Assembly (NCBI GenBank): GCA_030386875.1
Contig: CM059573.1
Span: forward strand, 26,949,891-27,013,890
Reading direction: 5' to 3'
Origin: Morinoia aosen
Taxonomy: Eukaryota; Arthropoda; Malacostraca; Amphipoda; Talitridae
DNA length: 64,000 nucleotides
The translations under genes and the position numbers were made by a program. Each line of letters opens with the position of its first letter. The first letter of the stretch is position 1. Under the pieces are notes generated by a model. The model searched no databases, was not told the origin of the DNA, and saw nothing but the letters and a program-made list of their open reading frames with translations. This document shows positions 43,322 to 55,034 of this stretch, piece after piece.

Positions 43322-45741
43322 CTATATCTTGGACATTTATTGTGTCATTTTTAAAAATCAAATTTGAGTTTTTTTCGCTGGATGCGTCTGGTAGGATGTT
43401 GCAGGGGGGAAGTGCGTTCCAATTTGCCCAAAGGTAATGCTGAAGACCTTTGTAAAACTCAACTTTCAAGCAGTAGCGAATAAGGAGAGAATTGTTTGCA
43501 AGAGACTCATTGCATCATGATTTCGAGGAAGTACTACTGATCAAAGGGTCAATTATTGAAAGAACAATTCGCTGTATTAAGAGGACAGGAATTGATTGAA
43601 AAATGATGTACAAGTGGTATGATGCAGTAAAATGATGAAATAATGATGAAATATACTGTGGTAATTAATATGATTTTCGGTAAAGAAGATAAATAAGAGT
43701 AGGAAGAAGTAAAGATACTCTTCCAAGTGAAGTGAATAATAGTGGATGTTCTGATGATACATACCCGATGTTATTGCTCTGAGTATGAAAGAAAAATATG
43801 TGAGAAAAATAGAGAGCAAAACGAGCAGAGACCGCGGTAGAGTTAGTGTCCGTATGAGAATAAAAATAAAGAAGAGAAAGACTCTTCTAGTGTACGTAAA
43901 TGGTAAACCCAGAGGAGAAAAGAAACCGACAAGGCTGTGGATATATCTGGTAAATGGTTTAAGGTTACCAGGTGAATTTACCAGCGAGGTCGAGTAATAC
44001 TGTTGAGGAATAGTATTAAAGTAATGCGCGCAGACAAGTGAATAAGCTTTAGGAGAAGCTGTTACCGATGATTTTCGATGGGACTCTGATTTTTGTTCAT
44101 AACTTCATGTGGTGGAAATAATACCATTGATACCATGACGGTCAGAGTTTCGCATTGTGGATTGCGGTTGTCATTGTGCTGGTGAACAGAAGTACCATAC
44201 GAGAGTAATAATGAGAGGCGATAGACGCACATGAATTAACCACACGTGGTGGTCTGGTAATTAGTTAAGAGTAACAAGTAATAGTGTAGAGTGTGCAGAG
44301 TGTGCAGAGCAGCACGCATAATTTCATGTGCAGTTGAGCTGCAGCGCGTGCAGTACGATTGAGTAGTATTTGCAGTTTATTTGTTGCATTGGCTCAAGGC
44401 CGCAAGTACCATGCAGGCATTGAACTCTAGCAAGGCCGTGAGCGCCTTATTTCCGGTTGCTCTGTTTAGTAACAGTTGACAGCCGAGGTACGACGGCGTG
44501 GCTATGAATATGACTGGTGAATAGTCATGAATAAGATGTGTTTTGGACAATTGACGAATAATTGAATAGTGGAGACTAATTAAAAGTAATAACAAAATTT
44601 AATTTATTTCTTAGTTATTTGTTAACTGAGAGTTGCTGTTTTTAATGTTTTTTGAGCACGTTCACGATCTAGTGCGTCATAACAGTCATTTTTGCAAGCC
44701 TTCTAGAATTTCATAATCAGTAAAGTTTTATGTTGTGTAATTTGAAATTAATCAAACGCAAAAGAATGTAAAATTTATCGTCAAGTCTCCCAAAGTTTCC
44801 AAGGGACAATTTACAACTGATTGAAAGATTAAAATTTAGAGCATTTTACGTCAATATTGATTTTTACCTCGACAACAAATCGTGTTTTTACCGTAAAAAG
44901 TATGTTCTTATGTATTCAATTGTGTCTTTTTGTTGTATTTGCTTATGCTTCATGTTAACCTCGCATATGCTTTAGTATTTAACTATTTTGATTAAGTCAT
45001 TAACGTAACGTGATATGTGAAATGTAAAGTAACCGTTCACAGTATGAAAGTATAACAAGAGCCGAATAACAATGTTCTTAAATTCTTATGTTCGTGTGCA
45101 AAATACGCACATGATTGTTGGCATGTGATGCAAGAATTGACGGCTTTGCACATATATAAATCTTTTTTGCCGTGCATTGTCTGGGAACGTTTCGAGTGCG
45201 CACTCTCATGTCTCGATGACAATTAATATGCTGAATTCACACTTTAAATACAGATTGGATATTCTAGCGACATCCGGTTGCTGATACCGAGATTTTAACA
45301 TGGAGACAGTGTTTTCGATCTCTCAAGAAATTAAATGCCTATTCGGAATTCAGCTGATCATTATTGAATCAGCATTCATTTTCTGAGAAAACTTAAACGA
45401 TAATGAGAGACTTGTTTTTGTTGGACATTTAATTCATTGAATCAAAGTTTTAAGAATGTTTACTCGTCATTAACTAAATAGTAAGATTCGGTAATGGATC
45501 CCTCTGACACTAATGGTGTTTCTCATTTTACTTTACTCAATCATTCATGTAATAAATTTTGTGCTTTAGCCATGCTAATCTTCTCGTATTTTTCCCAATT
45601 TCAGTTCGCACGGGTGCGAGCGGTAACACAACATCTTGTAACACGGTAACATGGTACATGTACATGGCCTCGCGTGGGTGTACGAAAGCACAGCTTGGCG
45701 CCAGAGCGCCTGTCAACAAACATAGACGGCCTTGACGGCAG
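43322..45741. other. Non-coding stretch, nothing firmly recognised
   Basis: The frame at 43785-43997 ends LVNGLRLPGEFTSEVE, recalling the LRLPGEF word of gypsy-type integrases, but nothing around it supports that. No terminal repeats found. Confidence 0.35.
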
Positions 45742-46303
45742 TTAGGGTACGGCCAGACTGAACGCGTTGACGCTGACGCGCGCGTACGCGGGCGGTGGCT
45801 GCAATATTAGATACATGTGTTGCTCTGAGAGCGGCCACACTAGACGCGCGCGGCCGCAGGCAGACCAAAGCGTACAGACGCCGCGTCGCGCTGTCAAAAT
45901 TCAGGATTACTTGGGAGAAATATTTGACGCTGCGCGGCGCGTTCAGTGTCTCTCGAGTAGCCGTGAGTGACGGATGTGGAGCTGCTACTCCCTTCCATTC
46001 AGGTTGTGCCTGCAATTTGGGACGCTTTTCACCCTCAGCACAGTGACAGGGTGTTCATAAGCGACCAGTGGTCGATGGTAGCGGATGCACTGCTAGTTTC
46101 AGGCGAGAGTTGTAGCTGTATTCTAGACCTCTAGCATACTCGTGACGCTTAAAAGTTTTCCATGACATAAAGATAGGTAAATTTTGAAATTTAGTTAAAT
46201 TCATTACCTTTATTGCAGAAAATATGATCTGTCGCTTAAACTAAACTCATGTAAATAACATTCAAATTTAAACATGTACGATGTTTCTTTACAATACATA
46301 TGT

Positions 46304-47065
46304 CTACCATGCGACTTTTCCAACACCAGAAATGCAATAATCTTTCAATTTATTTTTCACATTTGCTGCAATTGGTGTGCTGTTTCTGTCAGCATAAGCA
46401 GTTTCATAGTGTTTTTTTACTTCAAAGAATTCATGTGATGTAAAGCCAACCCTATGTCCAGTCTCTCCCTGACCACAATCATATTGTGTGAAGCTGCTAC
46501 TGTTTTTGTGATTTCCGCTGCATTCTCTACACAACGCCGATCTTTAGATAGACGATAATTGAAATTTTTGAGTTTCATTTAAGTTTAGACGTGGGCATGG
46601 GAGCATCAAATAAAGGAGCAATGTGTAGGCTTAATCTCCTACAGAAATGAAATTGTGTTTCCTCATCACTCCCAGGTAATTTCATTGATTCAGGGAATTG
46701 AATTTGTTTTCCTGCATGCATTCATACAGGTCAGTATTACGGAACACTCCACCATCGCTCTGCTTACCAAATGCTCCAACGTCAACACACACAAATTTGC
46801 ATTCATGATCTGCAACACCTTTGAGAACTATTTAAAAAAATACCTATAGTTAAATACAGGGATTCAGTTTGGTTTGAGCATGTTATTCGAATGTGTTTGC
46901 CGCCTATCGCGCCAAAGCAGTTAAGGAAGTTCCATTTTCTATAAAACTGCTCTGCAATTTCACTACACAACTTTTGATCAGGTTAAGGCATAAATATGAG
47001 TTGAAGGTTTCTCCAAATAGCTTTGCCCGTTCCGTTATAACTGTTGATTTCCTCATACGGAATTG
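46304..47065 (-). pseudogene. Harbinger transposase relic
   Basis: Piecing frames on the minus strand gives IAEQFYRKWNFLNCFGAIGG followed by KHIRI; the usual DGKH is GGKH here, so the first catalytic Asp is lost. VADHECKFVCVDVGAFGKQS follows, then DGGVFRNTDLY (second Asp in DVGAFG), and RLSKDRRCVENA (the catalytic Glu). The end KNKLKDYCISGVGKVAW matches the family's R-x-x-x-YF...G-x-V-x-WQ tail. This order is diagnostic of the DDE transposase of PIF/Harbinger elements, which act with a MADF/Myb-like partner. Multiple stops and frameshifts make it inactive. Confidence 0.87.
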
Positions 47066-47177
47066 AAAAGCTAACAATCAAAAGGACGATCCAGTTGCCA
47101 CATATCTGAAAAGCATAATTATCATGTTTCAAATGCCACATTAGTCAGTTTAAATGATAGATCTTTTCTTTTTTCAG

Positions 47178-47610
47178 AAGAAGCATCAAGGAAGAAGTAT
47201 AAAACTCTTCGTGATAAATTTCGAGTGGAAGTGAAGAAACTTCCGCAAGCAAAGTTGGGAAACGCAGGACTTCCTTCTGAATCATATGAAAGCAAGTGGC
47301 TTTTTTTTAAATGAGTTTTTTCATGAGACCTCAAATGTACGGAAAACAGACACTTGGAAATTTTTCAGAGATGGCTTCGAAGCAAAACTGCACTGATGGA
47401 CAGCAATCGGAGTCGATGAGTGCAAGCATTACTACGAATTCTGCTCAGGACAACGATGAAGCATTCGAAGGACTTGTGGAAACTGGTATTGATAAAACGG
47501 GAGGAAATATGGAAGAGTGCTCTTAAGAACCTTATAGAAAAAAGGAAAAGTTCTGAGTGCCATCAGGGAGCATTTCTTGCAATTATAAAAAAAGAAACTT
47601 GAATACCTCA
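47178..47610 (+). pseudogene. MADF-like second Harbinger gene, relic
   Basis: After a splice-acceptor-like pyrimidine tract ending in CAG (47166-47176), the translation reads KKYKTLRDKFRVEVKKLP and ends SKWLFFK, then a TGA. A neighbouring frame continues MRPQMYGKQTLGNF. Together these fit the MADF fold (LR-x-x-x-x-x-E followed by KW-x-Y-x-x-x-x-FL-x-D). A later frame ends SECHQGAFLAIIKKE, recalling the BESS motif. MADF proteins bind DNA and help import Harbinger transposase. It is broken by frameshifts. Confidence 0.68.
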
Positions 47611-48545
47611 ACGGTAAGAGTGAACCTGATAAATGCAGTTTCTTTCTGCAGTGTTGTACCCTCAAAGCAGAGCATGAGCAAAAGAAATCAATGCCTGTTA
47701 ACGATCAAGGTTCAAGAACTAGTTTACAAGTTCTTAAACGAAAAAATGGTACATAATTTTAAATGTGGTTTTTGACATTCGAATGTTTATTCGTATGTTT
47801 CCCCAACTTTTCAGCACTTTCCGGTGGATATTTTTGTATTAGTCTTAAAGGCTTACCAATTAATTTTACGTTTAATAAATAATCCAATATTATACTGATA
47901 CTTACATAAATCGAGAGTAAACTATCACCTTTTGGATTACAGAAATATAACCAACAGCTAATTATATAACCTGAAATGGAATTACTTCGCTAATAAAAGT
48001 GCGTAAGGAATTACTTTATGATCAATAAACTTTTATTTAATTTCATAGTGATGCGATATTAAGTACATCTTGTTGATTGAACTCTCATAATTTTACTTAC
48101 CTTATTGTTATCATCAGCCGTTCCTCTGGGGAGATAGCCTGACGAAGGTTAGTGGTTTGTGTCACTCACTAAGCTGAGCAGCTCATCATATATAGCCATG
48201 TTCATCTTTGTGTATTCTTTAAACTTTTTGGACATTTTCGTTGATCATAAAACTAATGATGGTATTCTCCATGCTGGGATCTTGTTTTATAAAATTGTGT
48301 GAACCCTGATTCCTGAACTCACTGACTTCCATCAAGAATTAGGTACTCTACATAAGAAGACTCCAACAAGAACACCTGCTCACTAGAAGTCATCATAACA
48401 ATTAGTTATCCCCGAAGCCCGATGCTTCTCGATGAACGCGCGCGTCAGCGTGTAGTATGGCCGCCTCCATTCAAATGACAGCGTCAGAACGCGTGAAGCG
48501 TACGCACGCGTCAGCGCCAACGCGTGCAGTCTGGCCGTACCCTAA

Positions 48546-50384
48546 GCCACCGCGCGCAGTCAAGAGATTACTGAAATTCACCTTCGTGCGCAGTGATTTC
48601 AAAAGAGTAACTTACTTTGAAGATTTAATGTGGTGTTAATATTTTACAGTGTTACTTTACCAACGTTGGTGTTGCCAACGTGGTTTTAAGTATATTTAGA
48701 AACTTGAAAGTAGGTAATTATAAATTCAGTCGTTCAAAAATTATGACTTTGTTTACATTTTATTACGCTTATATTACGATAATTTGAACAGTTTAGTGAT
48801 TATTCTTTTATTTTTGCAGGGTGCGAAACCCGATTTTCATATTCATACTTGATGTTCTAAACTATCGTGTGTTCGATTTTGTTACGTATTTTATTATATC
48901 TTACTCCACGTTCTAAATCATTATGTTACAGATAGAATTAAGTCTTACGAATGAGATCTTGCTCCTCACAGTCCAAATAAGGTTGATCCCTATGAAATAT
49001 TAAACGTAATATTAGGGCTAGATAAAAGTGAGATATTTGGTACGCAGAAATATGACACTATGGGATATTTGATCCGTATTTCAAGACATGAATTATGAGC
49101 GAAAAATGCTACTATTTTAATGTGTTACCTAGAAAAAGGACTTTCACGCTGGGAAGTCGTACAGTTTGTGTTACTGCGAGAGAAATCTACATCCAATCAC
49201 TTTCAATCCGAGAAAATAGCCCCAATCAGTGACTTCGCTCACGAAACTTGCCATTACATTAAGGTGAGATGGTCGGGATGTTGGTTGATACTATCAGAAC
49301 AGACATGGAAAGGATTTGGAGAGTGGGCAGATTCGAGTAAAATTTGCAGAGGAAGGACTTCGACCTGCAGAGTGTTGCTATCAGAGGCACAGACGGCTTC
49401 CATTGGAGGGAGATGAGAAGAGCTTGAATTTGTTGACCAATTTCATTTGAAGAGACGTGAGAAGTATTCCAAAGTATGAAGTGATTCCATTATAGCAGCT
49501 TGAGCTATAACGAGATGCAGACTAATTCCGTTCGAGCTCAAGAAGAGACTTGAGACAGAGGCTGGCTGCATCGGAAGGAACTGGAGGAGAGTTTCAGGTG
49601 TAGAATTAGAAGAGGCTTGAGGGTCTTCAAGAAGCTTGAAGAGATTCGGAAGGTTTATTTAGATCTAACAAAATTTGTACGTAGGGTCCAGATTTAGGTT
49701 TGGACAACATTTGAAAAGAGTCAAGATGGTCCCTGATTCTTATTTTGACGACAATAAATAATGCGTACGAAGGGCCCAGACATATGTTTTGATTCCGTAA
49801 GAGAAAATGTGAGTAAGGCTCAAATGTATATTCTAAGTACGTTAGGGAAGGCATATAAAGAGCACACTGGTGCATTCTAATTACACTAGAAAAGACGTGA
49901 GAGGAGCAAGAGTCCAGCATAGCGCTAAAATCTTGCATCCTATCCTGCAATAAATTTGCTGCATGAATTTTAAATTCCTTTTCACTGCTCATAAGTTTAT
50001 TTATACTATAAATTGTAAGAGAGCTATCAATTACAAAACTGCTCTTAGGAATAAATGACAGTTTTAAACATCACCCTGCAATTATTTTCAGAATGTTAAG
50101 AAATTTTAGACAAATATCTTTGGAAATTGATGAACAAGCATCATCGCTAAACCACTGACAAGGTGAACTCTTTCTACTGAGTAGCTTGCTGCAGTTGATA
50201 GCTGGTCTCTCTCCACCCTCTGAATGTTGCTTGACGTTGCAGGAGTGACCCAGCAAATGTCCTTCGGGATAGATGCAGTTTTTGACTTCAAAACAGCTGA
50301 ACTGCTGACAGGAGGTCAGTGCAACTATAAATGTGATAGATGTTTATTTTTATGCAGTATTTTTTTCCCGATTTTTTTCACTCT
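48546..50384. other. Non-coding stretch, nothing recognised
   Basis: Frames at 49120-49416 (plus) and 49627-49992 (minus) have no recognisable domains. AAGAGNCTTGAG-like words recur loosely at 49,410-49,650. Confidence 0.4.
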
Positions 50385-50910
50385 GTGTGTCGTTCTTCCT
50401 ATTAATTTTTTTATCTCTTTTTCTGGATATGAGAGTTCGTGAGGCACGAAACGAACTATGTTACAGTTTACAGTATAGAACCCTGCATGGTGTGACGAAC
50501 CGATTTGTGCCTCTGAGTTTCTTACTTCCTATGCATTTTTTTCTACTTCTCTTGCTAAATATGTAAGTTCGTGATGAAACGAGCTATGTTACAGTTTACT
50601 GTAGCAAGTTGAACTCTGTATGATTTGACGAACAAATCTGTCACTGTGTTTTTTCTTCCCATGCTTTCTATCTCACATTCTAGATATGAGAGTTCGTGCT
50701 GCACGAAACAAGCTATGTTACAGTTTACACTTACGAGTACAAGTTGAACCCTGCATGATGTGGAGAATGAGTCTTTCTCTGTGAATTTCTTTCTTCCTAT
50801 GCCTTTCACCCCTCTTTCTAGATATGAGAGTACGTGAGAGACGAAACAAGCTATGTTACAGTTTGCACTAACAAGTTGAACCCTGCATGATGTGGAGAAT
50901 GGATCCATCA
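50385..50910. repeat. Four-copy ~125-bp tandem repeat
   Basis: Each unit has ATATGAGAGTTCGTG, CACGAAACAAGCTATGTTAC, AGTTTACA, AAGTTGAACCCTGCATGATG, a variable T/C-rich stretch and TTCTTCCTATGC. Units 3 and 4 are the most alike. Confidence 0.88.
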
Positions 50911-51078
50911 CAAGAACAGAACCCGTCTCATTTCAACCAACGTTGCCTTGGAGATTGTCTGACTTCATGTAAGTCGGGGTTGCAAACACGGACCGGACAG
51001 CGTCTTGTGTGAGATGCAGCAGCTCCAGCTGGGGCCTGATTGCTGTTGACTTCATCGGGCAGTGGTGCTTAGATGTGC

Positions 51079-51287
51079 CTTCATATGTTGGTACTTTCAT
51101 TTGTTGGTACCTTCATATGTTGGTACCTTCATATGTTGGTACCTACACATGTTGGTACCTTCACATGTTGGTACCTTCATATGTTGGTCCCTTCATATGT
51201 TGGTACCTTCATATGTTGGTACCTTCATATGTTGGTAGCTTCATATGTTGGTACCTTCATATGTTGGTACCTTCATATGTTGGATTT
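51079..51287. repeat. 16-bp tandem array, 13 copies
   Basis: The unit is TTCATATGTTGGTACC, containing NdeI (CATATG) and KpnI (GGTACC) sites. Sparse variants change CATATG to CACATG and one GGTACC to GGTCCC. It is highly homogeneous and therefore young. Confidence 0.95.
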
Positions 51288-51845
51288 TGTACAGGAATAT
51301 CATAAATTCGAATCTTGCTATGCAAATTCGGTGCTTTTATCGTTTGACCAGGAAAAAGATGAGAAACAGTTTCCCATTCCCGGGTGTATGAAATGGGTAC
51401 GAGCTCGACCGTGGTAACCGTCATTGAGTCTTAGCTTATTTAAATGGCATTTATACATATACATGCATATGAAATCAGGGTTATAATATTAATATTTGTG
51501 CAGCCATGAGGCACAAACGTGCGACGTGTATACACTGCGCCGCTGGTCGGTGCTGAGTGGCCGCTTGTTTAATGAAAATAAATTCGAGCAAGGAAACTAA
51601 ATATAGTGAGAATAAAGACTAAAATGCAGTGAACGTGAATGGGCATTGAGTGTCTGTTTGCTGAAAAAGCCAGACTGTTTGCAGAACCATTTGAGTTCCC
51701 ATTAAATATTAATGCTAGTTTGTTTGGCGATTCGGAGTATCAACAGAAATACTCTTATGATCGCGTTTCTAGCGCTGTCTTCTTCAACTCGTTTTGGTGC
51801 TACAGAGCCATGCTGGTGAGCCTAAAAACTCAATTTATAGGATTG
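51288..51845. other. Non-coding stretch, nothing recognised
   Basis: A 70-codon frame at 51639-51851 has no recognisable domain. Confidence 0.4.
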
Positions 51846-52175
51846 AATTGAAAATACTTCACGTGGGAAGATGTTTAAGAAATTAAAAAAATTAATATTA
51901 GTTGAAAATACTATACGTGGGGAGATATTCAAGAGATTACAGAAATTAAGATTAGTTGAAAATACTTTACGTGGGGAGATGTTCAAGAGATTACAGAAAT
52001 TAAGATTAGTTGAAAATACTATACGTGGGGAGATATTCAAGAGATTACAGAAATTAAGATTAGTATAAAATACTTTACGTGGGGAGATGTTCAAGAGATC
52101 ACAGAAATTAAGATTATTTGAAAATACTTCACGTGGGAAGATGTTCAAGAGATTACAGAAATTAAGATTGGGATT
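51846..52175. repeat. 54-bp tandem array, six copies
   Basis: The unit is GAAAATACTTTACGTGGGGA, then GATGTTCAAGAGATTACAGA, then AATTAAGATTAGTT. CTATACG and CTTTACG alternate with GATATTC and GATGTTC in copies 2-5, a hint of a two-unit (108-bp) order. The 54-bp period keeps frames open, giving 18-residue repeats. Confidence 0.93.
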
Positions 52176-52337
52176 GATCGTAAAATAAATGTTCATTGTG
52201 TTTCATGATGTTCAAAAGCGTCTCCTATTTTTGCTGAACTCCGTTGTTAAATGACCGCTTCTATACGACCTGTAAGGCAATGCTAGTGTGTGATGCGCCC
52301 TAGAATGTCTGATAATAACGAATTACATATTGACACG

Positions 52338-52557
52338 TTAACTGCGATGGGTTTAACTGAAGTCCAATATTAAATCTAAATTTAAACTCCATTGTGGTAA
52401 TCAATTTTGACAATAGCAAACATTAACTGGATCGGGCTCTTATTTCACTTTCATTAAGTATTTATAAAAAATGAGTTAGTGACTGCAGGTGGGTCAGCAG
52501 CACTATGAAAATTACCAAAGTGACCACCGGTGGGTCACTTCGCAGGAAATATGTTAA
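52338..52557. mobile_element. piggyBac-like MITE, diverged copy 2 (220 bp)
   Basis: Bounded by TTAA on both sides. It aligns with 28231-28446 through CCAATATTAAATCTAAATTT, the CATTAACTG and ATTTATA words, and ACCACCGGTGG near the right end. The terminal inverted repeats themselves are more worn than in copy 1. Confidence 0.6.
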
Positions 52558-53947
52558 AGATTGGAGTTTTTCTACTGGAGATTGAGGGGGGCGATTACAA
52601 GGGGAATACGTTCAACCGCATTTAGAATATAACAACAAACTTCATGAAGGGATAATATTTTTTGGCCTGAGGTGCGAGGTTTTCTAATTTATAGGCAATA
52701 TCTAATAATCGGCAAAACAAATTGCACAAAAAAGAAGTTATAGCATTTTTGCTGAGGTGTGAGATTCTCTGAGTTTTAGGCAATGTCTAATTTCGCAAAA
52801 ATGAAAGATAATATTTTGGATAATGTGCCAGATTCTCTAATATATATGTAATATCTAATTTTCCTATGGTACTTTGACATGGTTTGACGGTCCTATGGTT
52901 GACATGTGGTGGTTTAATTTTCTTACGGGGGCTTGATATTGCGTTCGAATTACGGAGCACAGCTAGAGTGAGGGGTTCACACCATATATTCACTTACCAT
53001 CCACCCCATGAACCCGACTACATGTATTCTTTGATTTTTCTAACCTAGTACAACATTTCGAAAATACAGTCTAGTGGTCTCGACTAATGCATTGTTCCTT
53101 TCACTCATTAATCTCATTTTTGACATAAAAAATATTTTATCATAGCGTTTTGTGAGTTATAGAAGAATTTGAACTTTTTCTTATTTATTTGGTTTCAATT
53201 TCGATAAGTGAGGAACTTATAATCTGTACTCAAAAATTAGACGCGAAAAGTTATTCAACGTTTACTAATGAACACTTTCAGGTCTTCAGGTTTTCATTTT
53301 GAAATTCTCATGCGAGGCGTTTGAGAACTCTACACATTTCAATGAACCTCATTACAGACCGTCCATTTTCTCATCGAATAGTGAGCAGATTGCGTTGTTG
53401 TTCACAGCATTTCCTGTTCTTTCATCATTTCGAGTCGCCTGAGCTAGTTTCCTGGGATAAATCAGATTTTGACCTCGATGTCTGATTTGTGTTCTTGCCA
53501 GCTGTGCTATTTTCTCTCAAAGAACCGAAACTTGACTTGGTTTTCCTTTGATTTGCTCTGATAATGAGTTCGAAATTTGGAGTTTGGACGCATTCTTCCT
53601 ATCCTGTAGCGTTGAGCTTGTGGGACACGGAAATACAAAAACACAAGAATTTGGCATGCATATCCTCAAGTCTCCAGTTTATTTGATAAAAATGTACTAG
53701 GCACACACATTAAATCAATATATTAAAGTTCACCTCAAACACATTTATGAGTGATCAATCGTTTGGACATTTTTTGAAGAATGGATTTTTTCCCTTAGAA
53801 ATTCGTTTTCGTTTTGACGGCCATGAAGCCCCTAGCAAATAACTGACATAAAATAACACAGCCACACCTATGGTCCGCAGAGCCACCGCTTTTCTCCTCA
53901 TCTGGTCCACTATTAGCAACTCGCCGCTTCGCCCAAACTTTGATGCC
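52558..53947. other. Non-coding stretch, nothing recognised
   Basis: GAGGTGNGAGNTTTCTNANTTNTAGGCAATNTCTAAT-like words recur three times at 52,670-52,860, a diverged repeat. No gene seen. Confidence 0.4.
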
Positions 53948-53950
53948 TGA

Positions 53951-54901
53951 AGGCCCGTTTACACTAAGGGCGTCACACGGGCGTCAAGCGCCTCACCGCC
54001 CCTCTGTGCAGCAGCTACGTGCGCTTCAGGCGGGCATCCGAGCGATTGCCCAGCTAGCGATTCGCCGCCGCCCTGCCTCATGCAACACAGGCGCTGCACT
54101 CAGTCGGCTGCTGGCCGTGGTACTGTGCGGAGGTCTATGTGCTAACGCTTCAGCTTGAACTCTGGATAGCAACACCATATTTGTTAGGTCTTACTCTCTA
54201 GTAGAAACCTTAATTTAACTATACAGAGTTCTTGCTATTTATGTATTTAAAATAATCTTTTCACCTAAGCTTATGTGTGTTAGGTACATTGTGCAATACA
54301 ATTACTGGGAATCACGTGTATCTTCGCTTTTTCAGGAAAACTTTGTGTCAAAAATTTCTACTATTTTTCTCTTATTCATTATAATGTTTTTTGTCTTGCC
54401 ACATTGAAATGAACTGGAAATGTGACTTTAATTTTTTAAACCAAATATTGATCTGACAATAGAATTGTCTTGAAATGATCTAATTAACAAAATGGAAAAA
54501 TGATTGTTTCACCAACCTTCAAGTAGTCATCCTTCAATGTATAGCAATTGAACTCAATGCAAATTTTGAATGCAGTCTTGTATAATTTTGACAATCCAAT
54601 TTATTTTCAGTTGAAAGTTCTCTGAAGATGTGAGTGTATGAACCCCTCTCTTCTCTTCTCTGCAACCATTTTTTAACCCAAATGCTGCGATGCCTACCTT
54701 TTTTCTCTTCACAGAAGCACACCCTACAATAATTGCCCACAGCTCTTCTTCACTCGCATCCATCCTCACAGCTGTCTAGATGACGCGCGTCACGCGCGTG
54801 TATCAAAAAATGAGTGTGAACAGTTGTGGGCGTCAAGCGCTGCAGCAAGCGCGCGTCAAGCGCTTGCTCACCCCTGTCGTTGCCCCGGTGTAAACGGGCC
54901 T
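53951..54901. mobile_element. Internally deleted Harbinger-type element (951 bp)
   Basis: Ends AGGCCCGTTTACAC and GTGTAAACGGGCCT are perfect inverted repeats, flanked by TGA on both sides (53948-53950 and 54902-54904), a 3-bp target duplication. Subterminal GGGCGTCAAGCGC words are also inverted. A minus-strand relic of a transposase N-terminus lies inside. The TIR sequence differs from the 45.7-kb element, so it is another family. Confidence 0.82.
54534..54775 (-). pseudogene. Harbinger transposase N-terminal fragment
   Basis: Two overlapping minus frames join across a +1 change: MDASEEELWAIIVGCASVKR in one, and WVKKWLQRREERGSYTHIFR followed by ELSTEN in the other. The pattern of an acidic start, a basic run, then W-V-x-x-WL-x-RRE-x-GxYxxLxREL is the N-terminal signature of insect Harbinger transposases. 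The DDE domain is absent, so the element depends on a transposase supplied elsewhere. Confidence 0.68.
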
Positions 54902-55034
54902 TGAGACTCAGCAGAGATGACGAATTTTGCTGACTTTTGCTCGACTTGTAACTTTATTTCAAACTGTGCGTGACCTAAAAATTTAGAAAAGTTGTCTATG
55001 ATGTCCGCCTCTTACTACAGGAGCAGTTCCTTTC

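Larger units (their letters stand above)
45745..48542. mobile_element. PIF/Harbinger DNA transposon (2.8 kb, decayed)
   Basis: The left end is GGGTACGGCCAGACTG (45745-45760). The right end is its reverse complement CAGTCTGGCCGTACCC (48527-48542). Similarity between the ends extends inward through ACGCGTTG, CGCTGACGCG, GCGTACGC and a GCGGCCA-ACTA-ACGC word for about 130 bp, and both ends are strikingly CpG-rich. Flanks are TTA (left) and TAA (right), the 3-bp TWA type used by Harbinger, although as direct repeats they are not identical. Inside are relics of both Harbinger genes, a transposase on the minus strand and a MADF-like protein on the plus strand. Confidence 0.88.

Noticed and set aside
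43785..43997. Gypsy integrase fragment (LRLPGEF)
   Set aside because: A seven-residue match without flanking integrase motifs is too weak.
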